Positions 51,830-61,603 of a DNA stretch of 64,000 nt are shown one piece after another. The notes under the pieces were generated by a model. It saw only the letters and a list, made by a program, of their open reading frames with translations, made no database searches and was not told where the DNA came from. A program made the translations under genes and the position numbers. Position 1 is the stretch's first letter. Each line of letters begins with the position of its first letter. Source of the DNA: Pengzhenrongella sicca (lineage in GTDB: Bacteria > Actinomycetota > Actinomycetes > Actinomycetales > Cellulomonadaceae); assembly GCF_017569225.1 (NCBI RefSeq), contig NZ_CP071868.1, positions 1 through 64,000 on the forward strand, in the 5' to 3' direction.

Positions 51830-51982
51830 CCCCTCCCGCTCCGCACTGGCCCTCGGCTCCGCACTGACTCTCGGCTCCGCACCCCCTGGGGAACCGGCCG
51901 CCAGTGACCGACCGCCCCACTCCCTGACACCACCCCCGCAACGCACGAGCTGCCACCGACCCGCGCCTGGCACACTCGCGCC

Positions 51983-52408
51983 ATGACTGCCGCCCCCGTC
52001 CTGGTCGTCGCCGCAGCACTCGTCGACGACCTCGCCGCGCCGAGCGCGCTGCTCGCCGCCCGCCGGTGCACGCCGGCGGCGCTGGCGGGCAGGTGGGAGT
52101 TTCCGGGCGGGAAGGTCGAGCCCGGCGAGCCGCCGCGGGACGCGTTGCGGCGCGAGATCCGCGAGGAGCTCGGCGTCGAGATCCGGCTGGGCGCCGAGCT
52201 GGTCGGCCCGGCCGAGGGCGCGTGGCCCCTGGCCCGGCCCTACGTGCTGCGGCTGTGGCTGGCCGCCGTCGTCGGCGGAACCCCGCGCCCCCTCGTCGAG
52301 CACGACGAGCTGCGCTGGCTGCCGGCCGGCCGCTGGCACGACGTCCCGTGGCTCGACGCCGACCTCCCGATCCTCACCGCCCTGGTCGGCGCGGTGGTCC
52401 CCCGCTGA
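51983..52408 (+). CDS. Nudix hydrolase, MutT-like
   Basis: A 141-aa Nudix enzyme. The Nudix box GGKVEPGEPPRDALRREIREELGVE is complete, and the strands before it (AARRCTPAALAGRWEFPGG) resemble MutT-type (d)CTP or 8-oxo-dGTP pyrophosphatases. Sanitising oxidised nucleotides is the likely role. ATG 51983 has a -10-like CACACT six bases upstream and no ribosome-binding site, so a leaderless mRNA is likely. The gene ends inside a strong hairpin. Confidence 0.9.
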   Translation: MTAAPVLVVAAALVDDLAAPSALLAARRCTPAALAGRWEFPGGKVEPGEPPRDALRREIREELGVEIRLGAELVGPAEGAWPLARPYVLRLWLAAVVGGTPRPLVEHDELRWLPAGRWHDVPWLDADLPILTALVGAVVPR

Positions 52409-52423
52409 GCGGACCACCGCGCC
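52388..52423. terminator. Hairpin spanning the Nudix stop codon
   Basis: Perfect 13-base arms (52388-52400 and 52411-52423) with a ten-base loop that contains the TGA. It separates the convergent Nudix and metE genes. A third segment, 52453-52461, repeats part of the left arm and can pair with 52412-52420 instead, over the metE stop. Confidence 0.7.
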
Positions 52424-52459
52424 GACCGTGCTGCCGGGCCGACGCCGCGGCGGCGGTGG

Positions 52460-54856
52460 TCAGGCCGGCAGCGTCGCGCGCACGGTCTTCGCGGCCGCGA
52501 CGATGTGCTCGAGGCTGCCGATCACCTCGTCGTACTTGCGCGTCTTGAGGCCGCAGTCGGGGTTGACCCACAGCTGATCGGCCGCGACCGAGCCGACGGC
52601 CTTGCCGAGCAGCTCGGTGACCTCGGCCTCGCTCGGGATGCGGGGCGAGTGGATGTCGTAGACCCCCGGGCCGATGCCGCGCTGGTAGCCCTGCGCCGCG
52701 ATGTCGGCCAGGATCTCCATCCGCGAGCGGGCCGCCTCGATGCTCGTCACGTCGGCGTCCAGGCCGTCGATCGCGCCGAAGATCTCGCCGAACTCTGAGT
52801 AGCACAGGTGCGTGTGGATCTGGGTCTCGGGCCGCACGCCCGAGGTGGCAAGCCGGAACGACGCGACGGACCAGTCCAGGTACGCCGCGTGGTCAGCCGC
52901 GCGCAGGGGGAGCAGCTCGCGCAGCGCGGGCTCGTCCACCTGCACGACGCCGATGCCGGCGGCCTCGAGGTCGCCGATCTCGTCGCGGAGCGCGAGCGCG
53001 ACCTGGTTGGCGGTGTCCCGCAGCGGCTGGTCGTTGCGCACGAACGACCAGGCCAGGATCGTGACCGGGCCGGTCAGCATGCCCTTGACCGGCTTGTTCG
53101 TCAGCGACGCGGTGAACGTGGACCAGCGCACCGTGATCGGCGCGGGCCGCGCGACGTCGCCCCACAGGATCGGGGGCCGCACGCAGCGCGAGCCGTAGGA
53201 CTGGACCCAGCCGTTCTGGGTGGCCGCGAACCCGTCGAGGTTCTCGGCGAAGTACTGCACCATGTCGTTGCGCTCGGGCTCGCCGTGCACGAGCACGTCG
53301 AGGCCGATCCGCTCCTGCAGCTCGACGACCCGGCGGATCTCCGCCTGCATCTCGGCGTCGTACTGCTCGGTGGTCAGGTCGCCCTTGGCGTGCGCGGCCC
53401 GGGCCTTGCGGATCTCCGGGGTCTGGGGAAACGAGCCGATCGTCGTGGTCGGCAGGGGCGGGAGCTGCAGGCGGGCGGCCTGCTCCGACTTGCGCGTCGC
53501 GAAGTCCCCGCGGTGGAAGTCTCCGTCGGCGAGGTCCGCCAGGCGGCCCCGCACCTCCGGGCGTACGACGCCGGGCGCCTGGGTCCGGTTTGCGAGCCCG
53601 GCCCGGGAGGCCTCGAGGCGGTCGGCGACGGCGTCGCGCCCCTTGGTCAGCCCCTGCGAGAGGGTGACGACCTCGCCGACCTTCTGGTCGGCGAACGCGA
53701 GCCAGGCGCGCAGGGTCGGGTCGAGCGCGGGCTCGTCCTCGACGTCGTGCGGGACGTGCAGCAGCGACGTCGAGGTGCCGACGGCGACGGCGGCGGCGCC
53801 GAGCCCGCGCAGGGACTCGAGCGTGTCGAGCGCGGAGCCGAGGTCGGCGCGCCAGATGTTGTGGCCGTCCACGACGCCCGCGACCAGCGTCTTCGTCTCC
53901 AGCCCGGCGACCGGGCCGGTCGGGGCGGCGCCCCGGACGAGGTCGATCGCGATCGCGTCGACGTCGGTGCTGGCGAGCACCGGCAGCGCCGAGCCGAGGC
54001 CGCCGTAGGGCGCGGCGACGACGATCGCGGGCCGGTTCGGCCGTGTGAGCTCGGTGGACAGCACGCCGTAGGCCTCCACGAGCGCGGCGAGCACCCGCTC
54101 GGGGGTCGCCTCGATCGAGTCGGAGACGAGCGCGGGCTCGTCGAGCTGGACCCACGTCGCGCCGGCCGCGGCGAGCGCGGTGAGCAGCTGGACGTAGACG
54201 GGCAGGAGGTCCGCGAGCCGGTCGATCGGCGCGAAGCCCGCCGGGGCGCCGTCGGCGGCCTTGGCCAGCAGGAGGAACGTGACCGGGCCGACGAGGACGG
54301 GGCGGGTGAGCACGCCCTCGGCGAGGCCCTCGGCGAACTCGTGGACCACGCGGTCGTCCGCGAACCGGAACGCGGTGTCCGGGCCGATCTCCGGCACGAG
54401 GTAGTGGTAGTTGGTGTCGAACCACTTGGTCATCTCGAGCGGCAGGTCGTCGCCCGCGCCGCGCGCCAGCGTGGAGTAGCCGGCGAGGTCGAGGCGGCCC
54501 GTGGCCGGGTCGGCCAGGTGCGCGAACCGGGCGGGCACGACGCCGGCGAGCACCGCCGCGTCGAGCACCTGGTCGTAGTACGAGAAGTTCGACGGGATCG
54601 AGGCGTTCGACGGGTCGAGGCCCAGCTCGACGAGGCGGGAACGGGTGCGCGTGCGGAGCGCGGCGGCGGCGGTCTCGACGTCGGCGGCGCTCGAGCGACC
54701 GGCCCAGAAGGACTCGATCGCCTTCTTGAGCTCGCGGCGCGGGCCGATCCGGGGGTAGCCGAGGATCGTCGCGGCCGGGAACTCCGGCGCGGCGGGAGAG
54801 GTGTTCGGGGTGGGGGAGGTGCTGAGCGGAGTGGTCGGGCTGGGCTGTTCGGTCAT
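52460..54856 (-). CDS. metE: Cobalamin-independent methionine synthase
   Basis: Transfers the methyl group of 5-methyl-THF polyglutamate to homocysteine. The 798-aa length is usual. The N-terminal Pro/Thr/Ser extension (about 1-28) is not conserved. The substrate segment [19 protein letters not shown] follows. In the catalytic half the zinc ligands are visible in HTHLCYSEF (His, Cys) and NPDCGLKTR (Cys). ATG 54856 has GAGG upstream. It starts nine bases after metF and is probably controlled with it by the SAM riboswitch. Confidence 0.98.
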   Translation of the reverse strand: MTEQPSPTTPLSTSPTPNTSPAAPEFPAATILGYPRIGPRRELKKAIESFWAGRSSAADVETAAAALRTRTRSRLVELGLDPSNASIPSNFSYYDQVLDAAVLAGVVPARFAHLADPATGRLDLAGYSTLARGAGDDLPLEMTKWFDTNYHYLVPEIGPDTAFRFADDRVVHEFAEGLAEGVLTRPVLVGPVTFLLLAKAADGAPAGFAPIDRLADLLPVYVQLLTALAAAGATWVQLDEPALVSDSIEATPERVLAALVEAYGVLSTELTRPNRPAIVVAAPYGGLGSALPVLASTDVDAIAIDLVRGAAPTGPVAGLETKTLVAGVVDGHNIWRADLGSALDTLESLRGLGAAAVAVGTSTSLLHVPHDVEDEPALDPTLRAWLAFADQKVGEVVTLSQGLTKGRDAVADRLEASRAGLANRTQAPGVVRPEVRGRLADLADGDFHRGDFATRKSEQAARLQLPPLPTTTIGSFPQTPEIRKARAAHAKGDLTTEQYDAEMQAEIRRVVELQERIGLDVLVHGEPERNDMVQYFAENLDGFAATQNGWVQSYGSRCVRPPILWGDVARPAPITVRWSTFTASLTNKPVKGMLTGPVTILAWSFVRNDQPLRDTANQVALALRDEIGDLEAAGIGVVQVDEPALRELLPLRAADHAAYLDWSVASFRLATSGVRPETQIHTHLCYSEFGEIFGAIDGLDADVTSIEAARSRMEILADIAAQGYQRGIGPGVYDIHSPRIPSEAEVTELLGKAVGSVAADQLWVNPDCGLKTRKYDEVIGSLEHIVAAAKTVRATLPA

Positions 54857-54865
54857 GTCGATCCT

Positions 54866-55900
54866 CTAGATGGAGATGTAGTCAGGCTGGGCGGGCGTGC
54901 TCTGCGGCCTTCCGGCCGGCGGGGGAGCCATCGGGGCTCCCCCGCGCAGGTGCGCGCCCTCGAGCAGGTCAAGTGCGGCCTCGTGCTTGTTGAACGTATA
55001 GATGTGCAGGCCAGGGGCGCCGCCGTCGAGCACGGCCTTGGCCACCTCGACGCTTGCGCGGATCCCCACCCGGTGCCGTTGGGCGGGGCTGTCCGCCGCC
55101 TCGAGGGCGGCCAGCAGCTCGCGGGGGACTCTGATGCCGCTGAGGGCCTCGACCCGCAGCAGCCGCGCGGGCTCCGTGGTCGGGATCAGTCCCGCGACGA
55201 TCGGGATCGTGATGCCGGCGGCGCGCGCGTCCCGCACCAGGTCGAGGTAGTGCTGCGGATCGTAGAAGAGCTGGGTGATCGCGAAGTCCGCGCCGGCGTC
55301 CTGCTTGGCCTGCAGCGCGCGCAGGTCCTGCTCGCGGCTGCTGCCGGCGATCGGGTTGCCGTTCGGGAACGCCGCGACCGCGACGCTCAGGCGGTGGGCG
55401 GCGCCGCGCAGCGCCTGGCTCGGGGACAGCCCGCAGCGGGCCGCCTCGACCTCGCGGATCAGGTCGACGAGCTCGCTCGCGCGGGTCAGCCCGGCCGGGT
55501 TCGGGCGCCAGTCCGGCTGCCCGGCCGGCGGGTCCCCGCGCAGCGCGAGGAAGCTGCGCACGCCCTCGTCGAGGAACTCCTCGATGATCGCGGTGACCTC
55601 GTCGCGCGAGGTGCCGACGCAGGTCAGGTGGGCGATCGGCAGGACCGAGGTGCTCGCGAGCAGCTCGCGGACCAGGTCGCGGGTGGTCTGGCGCGTCGAC
55701 CCGGACGCGCCGTACGTCACCGAGATGAAGTCGGGGCGGACGGCGGCGAGCGCCTCGACCGTCGTCCAGAGCTTCTCGAGCGTCTGCGGGGTCCGCGGCG
55801 GGAAGAGCTCGAACGAGACCGTGGGCCGGTCGTTGGCGCGCGCTGGGCGGGGCGCGGCGCGCTCGGGACTCGGTGCGCCTGAAAAACCGGTAGTCGGCAT
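54866..55900 (-). CDS. metF: Methylenetetrahydrofolate reductase
   Basis: Reduces 5,10-methylene-THF to 5-methyl-THF, the methyl donor for MetE. The 344-aa product starts at ATG 55900, with GGAG five bases away; an in-frame GTG at 55933 lies within the riboswitch and is less likely. Motifs: TVSFELFPPRTPQTLEKLW at the N-terminus, HLTCVGTSRDEV, LALRGDPPAGQ and FAITQLFYDPQHY. The C-terminal Pro-rich tail is variable. Confidence 0.97.
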   Translation of the reverse strand: MPTTGFSGAPSPERAAPRPARANDRPTVSFELFPPRTPQTLEKLWTTVEALAAVRPDFISVTYGASGSTRQTTRDLVRELLASTSVLPIAHLTCVGTSRDEVTAIIEEFLDEGVRSFLALRGDPPAGQPDWRPNPAGLTRASELVDLIREVEAARCGLSPSQALRGAAHRLSVAVAAFPNGNPIAGSSREQDLRALQAKQDAGADFAITQLFYDPQHYLDLVRDARAAGITIPIVAGLIPTTEPARLLRVEALSGIRVPRELLAALEAADSPAQRHRVGIRASVEVAKAVLDGGAPGLHIYTFNKHEAALDLLEGAHLRGGAPMAPPPAGRPQSTPAQPDYISI

Positions 55901-55907
55901 GTCAACT

Positions 55908-55998
55908 CCATCGGTCCTGGCGGAAGCACCCACACCCTCGCACGCGAGGGGGGTTGCTGCGGCATCATCGAGCCAGGTCTCTCAGCCGCTCTGGATGG
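55908..55998 (-). promoter_or_regulatory. SAM riboswitch of the metF-metE operon
   Basis: On the minus strand the leader reads CCAUCCAGAGCGGCUGAG (55998-55981), then ACCUGGCUCGAUGAUGCCGC, GCAGCAACC, a GC hairpin, GGGUGCUUCC, and CCAGGACCGAUGG up to 55908. This is the S-box core. CCUGG can form the pseudoknot with CCAGG. The closing helix CCAUC/GAUGG includes two bases of the metF ribosome-binding site, so ligand binding should hide it. The subclass (SAM-I or SAM-IV like) is not certain. A -10-like TATGCT (56011-56006) would place the transcript start at the aptamer's first base. Confidence 0.9.
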
Positions 55999-56106
55999 TG
56001 TCGAGAGCATAGACCGGCGCAGAGGACCGCGATACCCCCGCGCCGCATCGTGGGACGGTGGCGCTCGCGACGCTGCCGCAGCGGGGGACGCAGGCGCGCG
56101 GCGCGA

Positions 56107-56688
56107 TCAGGACCGGCCCGCCCGCGCCAGGACGACCGGGCAGCTCGCGAGGTGGTCGTCCACCAGGCCGCACGCCTGCATCGACGCGTACGCCGTCGTC
56201 GGGCCGACGAACCGGAACCCGTTGGCCTTGAGCTCGCGTGCGAGCGCCGTCGACTCGGGCGTGAGCCCGGGCACGCCCTCCCACGACTGCGGGCGGGGCC
56301 GCGCGACGTCGGCGCTCGGGGCGTGGGACCAGACGAGCTCCGAGAGCGTCCGGCCGCTGTCCCACAGCCCGAGGATCGCGCGCGCGTTCGCGATCGTCGC
56401 CGCGATCTTCAGCCGGTTGCGCACGATCGAGGCGTCGGCCAGCAGCCGCGCGGTGTCCTCGTCGCCGAAGCGCGCGACGACCCTCGGGTCGAAGTCGGCG
56501 AACGCGGCGCGAAAGGCCGGGCGCTTGCGCAGGATCGTCAGCCACGACAGTCCGGACTGGAAGGCCTCGAGGCTCACGCGCTCGAAGAGCTCGTGCTCGC
56601 CGCGCACCGGGACCCCCCACTCGGTGTCGTGGTACTCGGCGTAGAGCGGGTCGCCATCACCGAAGCAGCGGGCGCCGGGAGTTGTCAT
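56107..56688 (-). CDS. tag: DNA-3-methyladenine glycosylase I
   Basis: A 193-aa base-excision repair enzyme that removes 3-methyladenine. ATG 56688 is chosen because the family N-terminus RCFGDGDPLYAEYHDTEWGVPV follows. Further motifs: QSGLSWLTILRKRPAFRAAF, VRNRLKIAATIANA, GFRFVGPTTAYASMQACGLVDDH. The zinc ligands expected from E. coli Tag (N-terminal Cys and His, C-terminal His and Cys in DDHLASC) are present. Confidence 0.96.
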   Translation of the reverse strand: MTTPGARCFGDGDPLYAEYHDTEWGVPVRGEHELFERVSLEAFQSGLSWLTILRKRPAFRAAFADFDPRVVARFGDEDTARLLADASIVRNRLKIAATIANARAILGLWDSGRTLSELVWSHAPSADVARPRPQSWEGVPGLTPESTALARELKANGFRFVGPTTAYASMQACGLVDDHLASCPVVLARAGRS

Positions 56689-56741
56689 GGGGCCCAGTGT
56701 TTCCTGTCGCGCCCACACCCGGCGAACACCGGGTCAAAGCC

Positions 56742-56782
56742 TGTGGACGACGCCGAGCGTTGGCGTCGCCGCTTGTGGACGA
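56742..56782. repeat. Paired DnaA-box-like sites
   Basis: TGTGGACGA occurs at 56742-56750 and 56774-56782, each inside a longer shared TGTGGACGACG. The reverse complement TCGTCCACA is the same 8/9 box found in oriC at 1889-1897. The pair lies in the 251-base gap between tag and hrpA. Confidence 0.4.
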
Positions 56783-56788
56783 CGACGA

Positions 56789-56905
56789 GTGTGGGCGTTC
56801 GGCTCGATCGCGCCCGAGTGTGGGACTTCTGCTGGCTGAATCGGCTCCGAACCGGCAGATCGCCCACACGCGCCGGGGTCTGAGCGGAACGCCCACACTC
56901 GCGCC
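56789..56905 (+). repeat. Dispersed intergenic repeat, copy A
   Basis: About 117 bases, similar along its length to the inverted copy at 63806-63922. Shared blocks: GTGTGGGCGTTCGGCTC at the left end, a central GAACCGGCAGAT(C/T)GCCCACAC, and GCCCACACTCG at the right end. GTGTGGG and CCCACAC modules alternate in orientation. It is non-coding and lies between tag and hrpA. Confidence 0.65.
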
Positions 56906-56939
56906 GCCCACCCCAGCCCGGCCGGCGGCGCCGCGCCGC

Positions 56940-59900
56940 TCAGGTCAGGATCGCGCGGATCCGCTTCTCCGAGATCGGCGTCGGGGTGCCGAGCTGCTGG
57001 GCGAACAGGCTGACGCGCAGCTCCTCGAGCATCCAGCGGACCTCCGCGAGGGCCGCGTCCCGGACCGGGTCAGGAGCGGCGCTCGCCGCGCGCTGGCGCG
57101 CCTGCGCATAGGCGTCCTCGAGGTCACGGATCCGCCAGCCGATCTCGGCGTCCCGGTTCGGGTCCTGGGCGGCCTTGGTGAGGCGGTGCCGCGCCGCGCG
57201 GAGGTACCGCGCGAGATGAGGAAGGCGCGCCGCACCCGCCTCGGCGACGAAGCCGTCGTGCACGAGCGCCGCCGACTGCTCGCGGATGTCTTGCAACGTG
57301 TTCAGCAGGGCGAGGCTGGTGGCCGCCCGGACGGCGCCGTCGAGCTCGCGCGCCGCCGTGAGCACGGTCACGACGTCGGCGACCGTGCGGTGGACGGCGT
57401 CCTCGAGCTCGCCACGCGCCTGGTCCCGGACCCGTGTGTACGTGACCAGGTCGCGCACCCCGGCCGTGGGCGCCGCGGCGTCGAGCAGCGAGCCGACGGT
57501 GGCGAGCTGCACGTCGGCGACGAGCGCCGGGGTGCTGCGGTAGGGGCTCGCGGCGAGCGTGAGCGCCTGCGTCCCGGACCAACGCGACGTGATGCGCGCC
57601 GTCGCGAGCCCGGTCTCCAGGAGCAGCAGTCTGCGCAGCCCGCGCGCGTGCGCCGCGGCCTGCCGGGCCGGGTCGGCCAGGACCCGCAGCGAGACCTGGA
57701 GCTCGCGGGCAGGGCCGCGCTCCTCGACGAGCGCCGGGTACCCGCGCACGGTGAGTCCGCCGGCGACGGGCGTCTCGACCAGGTCGGGGATGCGCCCGCC
57801 GTCGAGGCCGGTCGGCCAGGTGGTCAGTGCGGTGCGCTCCGCGATCGCGGGCGCAGCGGAGGTCTCGGGGTTGCCGGCGCTACCGGCGCCGGCGCCCGAT
57901 CCGGGGGCCGGCCGGGCGGGAGCGCTGGGCCGGGGACCACCGCCGGCAGTCGTACCGACCGGTGCCGCACGACCGCCGGCCGTGGTCGGGCCGGCCGCCG
58001 TCGCGGCCCGCGCCGACTCCCGTGCCGACTCCCGCACGGCGTCGCGCACCGCCGAGCGCACCGCGACCCGGACGGCGTCCTGGGTGTGCGCGGCGAGCCG
58101 GCGCTGGAGCACGACCAGGTCCTTGCCCTCGTCGACGACGACGGACGCGCTGCCGCGCTCCTCCTCGACCCGGAACGTCATGCGCAGGTGCGCGGGGAGC
58201 CGCTCGTCGTCCCACGCGTCGGCGGGGATCTCGACCCCGCGCAGCTCGCGAACCGCCGCGGCCACGGCGTCGTGCATGGACCCCGCCATGTCGCCCGCCC
58301 GCACCGTGTCGAGCCACGACGGCAGGTTCGCGTCGATCCAGCCGACGACGTCGCGCGCGACGTCGGGCGCCGGCACCAGCTGCACGCGCACGGGCTTCGC
58401 GAGCGAGCGGATGAGTGCGACAACGAGCTCCTCGCGGACGCCGGGGACCATCTGGTCGAAGCCCTCGGGGCGCACGCGGTTCAGCACCACGACCGGGAGG
58501 TGCACGGTCACGCCGTCGGCGTCGGTGCCCGGCTCGAACTGGTACGTCAGCGGCAGCTCGAGGTCGCCCTGCGGCCAGACGTCCGGGAAGTCGGTCTCGC
58601 TGACCGCCCCGAGCTCGGTGTCGGGCACGAGCATCGCGAGCGTGAAGTCGAGCAGGTCGGGCTCGGTGCGCTGCGCCGTCCTCCACCACGTGTCGAAGTG
58701 CCGCGCGGAGACGACGTCGGCCGGCACGCGCTCGTCGTAGAAGGCGTAGAGCGCGTCGTCGTCGACCACGAGGTCGCGGCGGCGCGCGCGGTGCTCGAGG
58801 CTCTCGGCCTCGGCCAGCAGCGCGCGGTTGTCGTGGAAGAACGCGTGGTGCGTGGTCCACTCGCCGTCGACGAGCGCGTGCCGGATGAACAGCTCGCGCG
58901 CGTGCTCGGGGTCGACCTTCGCGTACAGCACGCGGCGCTGGGCGACGATCGGGACGCCGTAGAGCAGCACCTTCTCGGACGCCATCGCGGCGCCCTGCTT
59001 CGTGGACCACGCCGGGTCGGAGTACGTGCGCTTGACCAGGTGCGCGGCGAGGTCCTCCGCCCACTCGGGCTGGATCCGGGCGGCGTCGCGCCCCCACAGC
59101 CGCGAGGTCTCCACGAGCTCGCCGACCATGATCCAGGCCGGGGGTTTGCGGGACAGCGGCGAGCCGGGGAAGATCGCGAACCGCGCGCCGCGCGCCCCCA
59201 GGTACTCGTTGCGCCCGCCCTTGCGGGCCGACGCCGGGGGCTTGCGCTGGGGGTGGGCCGCGGCGGCGCGCACCTCGGTCACCTCCTGCATGCCGAGCTG
59301 CGAGAGCAGGCCGGACAGCAGCGAGACGTGGATGCGGTCGCCGTCCCAGTCGAGCCGCAGCGCCGTCGGGTCAGGCCCGGTGTCGCTCGCGAGCTGGGTC
59401 TGCGCGGCGCCCGGGGCGGTGCGGCGCCGGGGCGCGGCGGGGGCCGACGACGTCGCGCCGGTCGGTCCCGACGACGTCGCGGCGGGGATGGCCGCGTCGG
59501 GCGCGCTCCGCGGCGCGGGCGGCTCGACCCGGATGCCGAGCGGCTTGGCCATCTGGCGCAGCTGCGTCACGACGTCCTGCCACTCGCGTAGGCGCATGTA
59601 GTTGAGGTGCTCGTTGCGGCACATCCGGCGGAACGCCGAGCTGGAGAGCTCGCGCTGAGAGTCCTTCACGTGCTCCCACAGGTTCAGGTACGTGAGGAAG
59701 TCGGAGGTCGGGTCGGCGAACCGCGCGTGCAACTGGTCGGCCTGCTGGCGCTGCTCGAGCGGGCGCTCGCGCGGGTCCTGGATGGACAGCGCGGCGGCGA
59801 TGATGATGACCTCGCGCGCGACGCCGCGGCGCCCGCCCTCGACGATCATCCGGCCCAGCCGCGGGTCCATCGGCAGCTGCGCGAGCGCCCGGCCGACCTC

Positions 59901-61544
59901 GGTCAGCCGCGCGCCGGGGCCGTTCGCGACGCCCTCGAGCGCGCCGAGCTCGGTGAGCAGCTGGACCCCGTCCCGGATCGAGCGCGTGTCGGGCGGCTCG
60001 ACGAACGGGAACTTCGCGACGTCGTCGGGCGTGGAGGCGACCCCGACCGCGACCATCTGCAGGATGACCGCGGCCAGCGACGTGCGCAGGATCTCGGGCT
60101 CGGTGAACTCGGGCCGGGACTCGAAGTCGGCCTCGGAGTACAGCCGGATCGCGATGCCGTCCGCGACGCGCCCGCACCGGCCCGCGCGCTGGTTCGCGCT
60201 CGCCTGGGAGATCGGCTCGATCGGCAGCCGCTGGACCTTGGTCGCCTTCGAGAACCGCGAGATCCGCGCGGTGCCCGGGTCGACGACGTACCGGATGCCC
60301 GGCACCGTCAGCGACGTCTCGGCGACGTTCGTGGCGAGCACGACGCGGCGCGTACTGTGCCGCTCGAACACCTTGTGCTGCTCGGCGGACGACAGGCGCG
60401 AGTACAGCGGGATGATCTCGACGGAGTCCGAGCGGCGCTGGTCGGCGACCCGCGGGCCGAGGTGGCCCACGAGCGCGTCCTCGGCGTCGCGGATCTCGCG
60501 CTCGCCCGAGAAGAACACGAGGATGTCGCCCGGGCCCTCGGCGCACAGCTCATCGACCGCCTCGCAGACGGCCGTGAGCGGGTCGCGCTCGTCCTGCTTG
60601 GGCGCGCGCGCGGCGGGGGCCCCCGCGCCGGCCTCGGGCGGATCGGGCGTGAGCGGGCGGTACCGGATCTCGACCGGGTAGGTGCGGCCGGTGACCTCCA
60701 CGACCGGCGCGGGCGCGCCGTCGGCGGAGGCGAAGTGCTCGGCGAACCGCGCGGAGTCGATCGTCGCGGAGGTGATGACGACCTTGAGGTCCGGGCGCTG
60801 CGGCAGCAGGCGCGTGAGGTACCCGAGGATGAAGTCGATGTTGAGCGAGCGCTCGTGCGCCTCGTCGATGATCAGGGTGTCGTAGGCGCGCAGCATCGGG
60901 TCGCGCTGGATCTGAGCGAGCAGGATGCCGTCGGTCATGACCCGCACGAGCGTGCCGTCGCTCGAGGTGTCGGTGAACCGGACCTGGTACCCGACGATCT
61001 CGCCGAGCGGCGTGCCGATCTCCTCCGCGATCCGCTCCGCGACCGTCCGCGCGGCGATGCGCCGCGGCTGCGTGTGCCCGATCTGCCCGGCGCGGCCCCT
61101 GCCGAGCTCGAGCAGGATCTTGGGCAGCTGGGTCGTCTTGCCGGACCCGGTCTCGCCGGAGACGATCACGACCTGGTGGTCGCGGATCGTCGCGGAGATG
61201 TCGTCGCGCCGCGCGGAGACGGGCAGGTCGGGCGGGTAGTGGATCGGCGGGACGACGACGGCGCGGCGCACCTGGGCCTTGCGGCCCACCCGGGCCGTCT
61301 GCTGCGCGTCCACCTGCTCGGGGCGGTGCTCGCCGCCGTGGTCGCGGCGATCGCCTCGATCGGCGCGGTCGCTGCCGCGTGCCTTCGTGTCAGTGGTCCG
61401 CGGCGCCCCGCCGCGGGCGCGCGGACCCCCGCCGCGACGTCGTCGGCCGCGGGTCGGGGTGGTCGGCGTGGTCGGGGTCGACGCGGTCGCCGACTCGTGC
61501 GGGGTCGGGCCCCCGCCGTCCGTGCCCACCTCGTGCTCGCCCAT
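56940..61544 (-). CDS. hrpA: ATP-dependent RNA helicase HrpA
   Basis: A very large (1534 aa) DEAH-box helicase. The N-terminus (about 1-85) is Arg/Gly/Thr-rich and probably disordered. The helicase core (about 95-560) has GETGSGKTTQ, TQPRRIAARTVAERIAEE, IIDEAHERSLN, SATID, ATNVAETSLTVPGI and QRAGRCGRV. The HA2/OB region and the long DUF3418 C-terminal domain follow, as in bacterial HrpA. E. coli HrpA resolves stalled ribosomes on mRNA; the same role is possible here. A low-complexity Ala/Gly insert lies near 1210-1270. Confidence 0.96.
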   Translation of the reverse strand: MGEHEVGTDGGGPTPHESATASTPTTPTTPTRGRRRRGGGPRARGGAPRTTDTKARGSDRADRGDRRDHGGEHRPEQVDAQQTARVGRKAQVRRAVVVPPIHYPPDLPVSARRDDISATIRDHQVVIVSGETGSGKTTQLPKILLELGRGRAGQIGHTQPRRIAARTVAERIAEEIGTPLGEIVGYQVRFTDTSSDGTLVRVMTDGILLAQIQRDPMLRAYDTLIIDEAHERSLNIDFILGYLTRLLPQRPDLKVVITSATIDSARFAEHFASADGAPAPVVEVTGRTYPVEIRYRPLTPDPPEAGAGAPAARAPKQDERDPLTAVCEAVDELCAEGPGDILVFFSGEREIRDAEDALVGHLGPRVADQRRSDSVEIIPLYSRLSSAEQHKVFERHSTRRVVLATNVAETSLTVPGIRYVVDPGTARISRFSKATKVQRLPIEPISQASANQRAGRCGRVADGIAIRLYSEADFESRPEFTEPEILRTSLAAVILQMVAVGVASTPDDVAKFPFVEPPDTRSIRDGVQLLTELGALEGVANGPGARLTEVGRALAQLPMDPRLGRMIVEGGRRGVAREVIIIAAALSIQDPRERPLEQRQQADQLHARFADPTSDFLTYLNLWEHVKDSQRELSSSAFRRMCRNEHLNYMRLREWQDVVTQLRQMAKPLGIRVEPPAPRSAPDAAIPAATSSGPTGATSSAPAAPRRRTAPGAAQTQLASDTGPDPTALRLDWDGDRIHVSLLSGLLSQLGMQEVTEVRAAAAHPQRKPPASARKGGRNEYLGARGARFAIFPGSPLSRKPPAWIMVGELVETSRLWGRDAARIQPEWAEDLAAHLVKRTYSDPAWSTKQGAAMASEKVLLYGVPIVAQRRVLYAKVDPEHARELFIRHALVDGEWTTHHAFFHDNRALLAEAESLEHRARRRDLVVDDDALYAFYDERVPADVVSARHFDTWWRTAQRTEPDLLDFTLAMLVPDTELGAVSETDFPDVWPQGDLELPLTYQFEPGTDADGVTVHLPVVVLNRVRPEGFDQMVPGVREELVVALIRSLAKPVRVQLVPAPDVARDVVGWIDANLPSWLDTVRAGDMAGSMHDAVAAAVRELRGVEIPADAWDDERLPAHLRMTFRVEEERGSASVVVDEGKDLVVLQRRLAAHTQDAVRVAVRSAVRDAVRESARESARAATAAGPTTAGGRAAPVGTTAGGGPRPSAPARPAPGSGAGAGSAGNPETSAAPAIAERTALTTWPTGLDGGRIPDLVETPVAGGLTVRGYPALVEERGPARELQVSLRVLADPARQAAAHARGLRRLLLLETGLATARITSRWSGTQALTLAASPYRSTPALVADVQLATVGSLLDAAAPTAGVRDLVTYTRVRDQARGELEDAVHRTVADVVTVLTAARELDGAVRAATSLALLNTLQDIREQSAALVHDGFVAEAGAARLPHLARYLRAARHRLTKAAQDPNRDAEIGWRIRDLEDAYAQARQRAASAAPDPVRDAALAEVRWMLEELRVSLFAQQLGTPTPISEKRIRAILT

Positions 61545-61603
61545 GTCCGACCATTCTCCCCCGAGCCGGGCGGGGGCGCGCCGCGGCGCGGGTCGAGGCG
61601 GCG

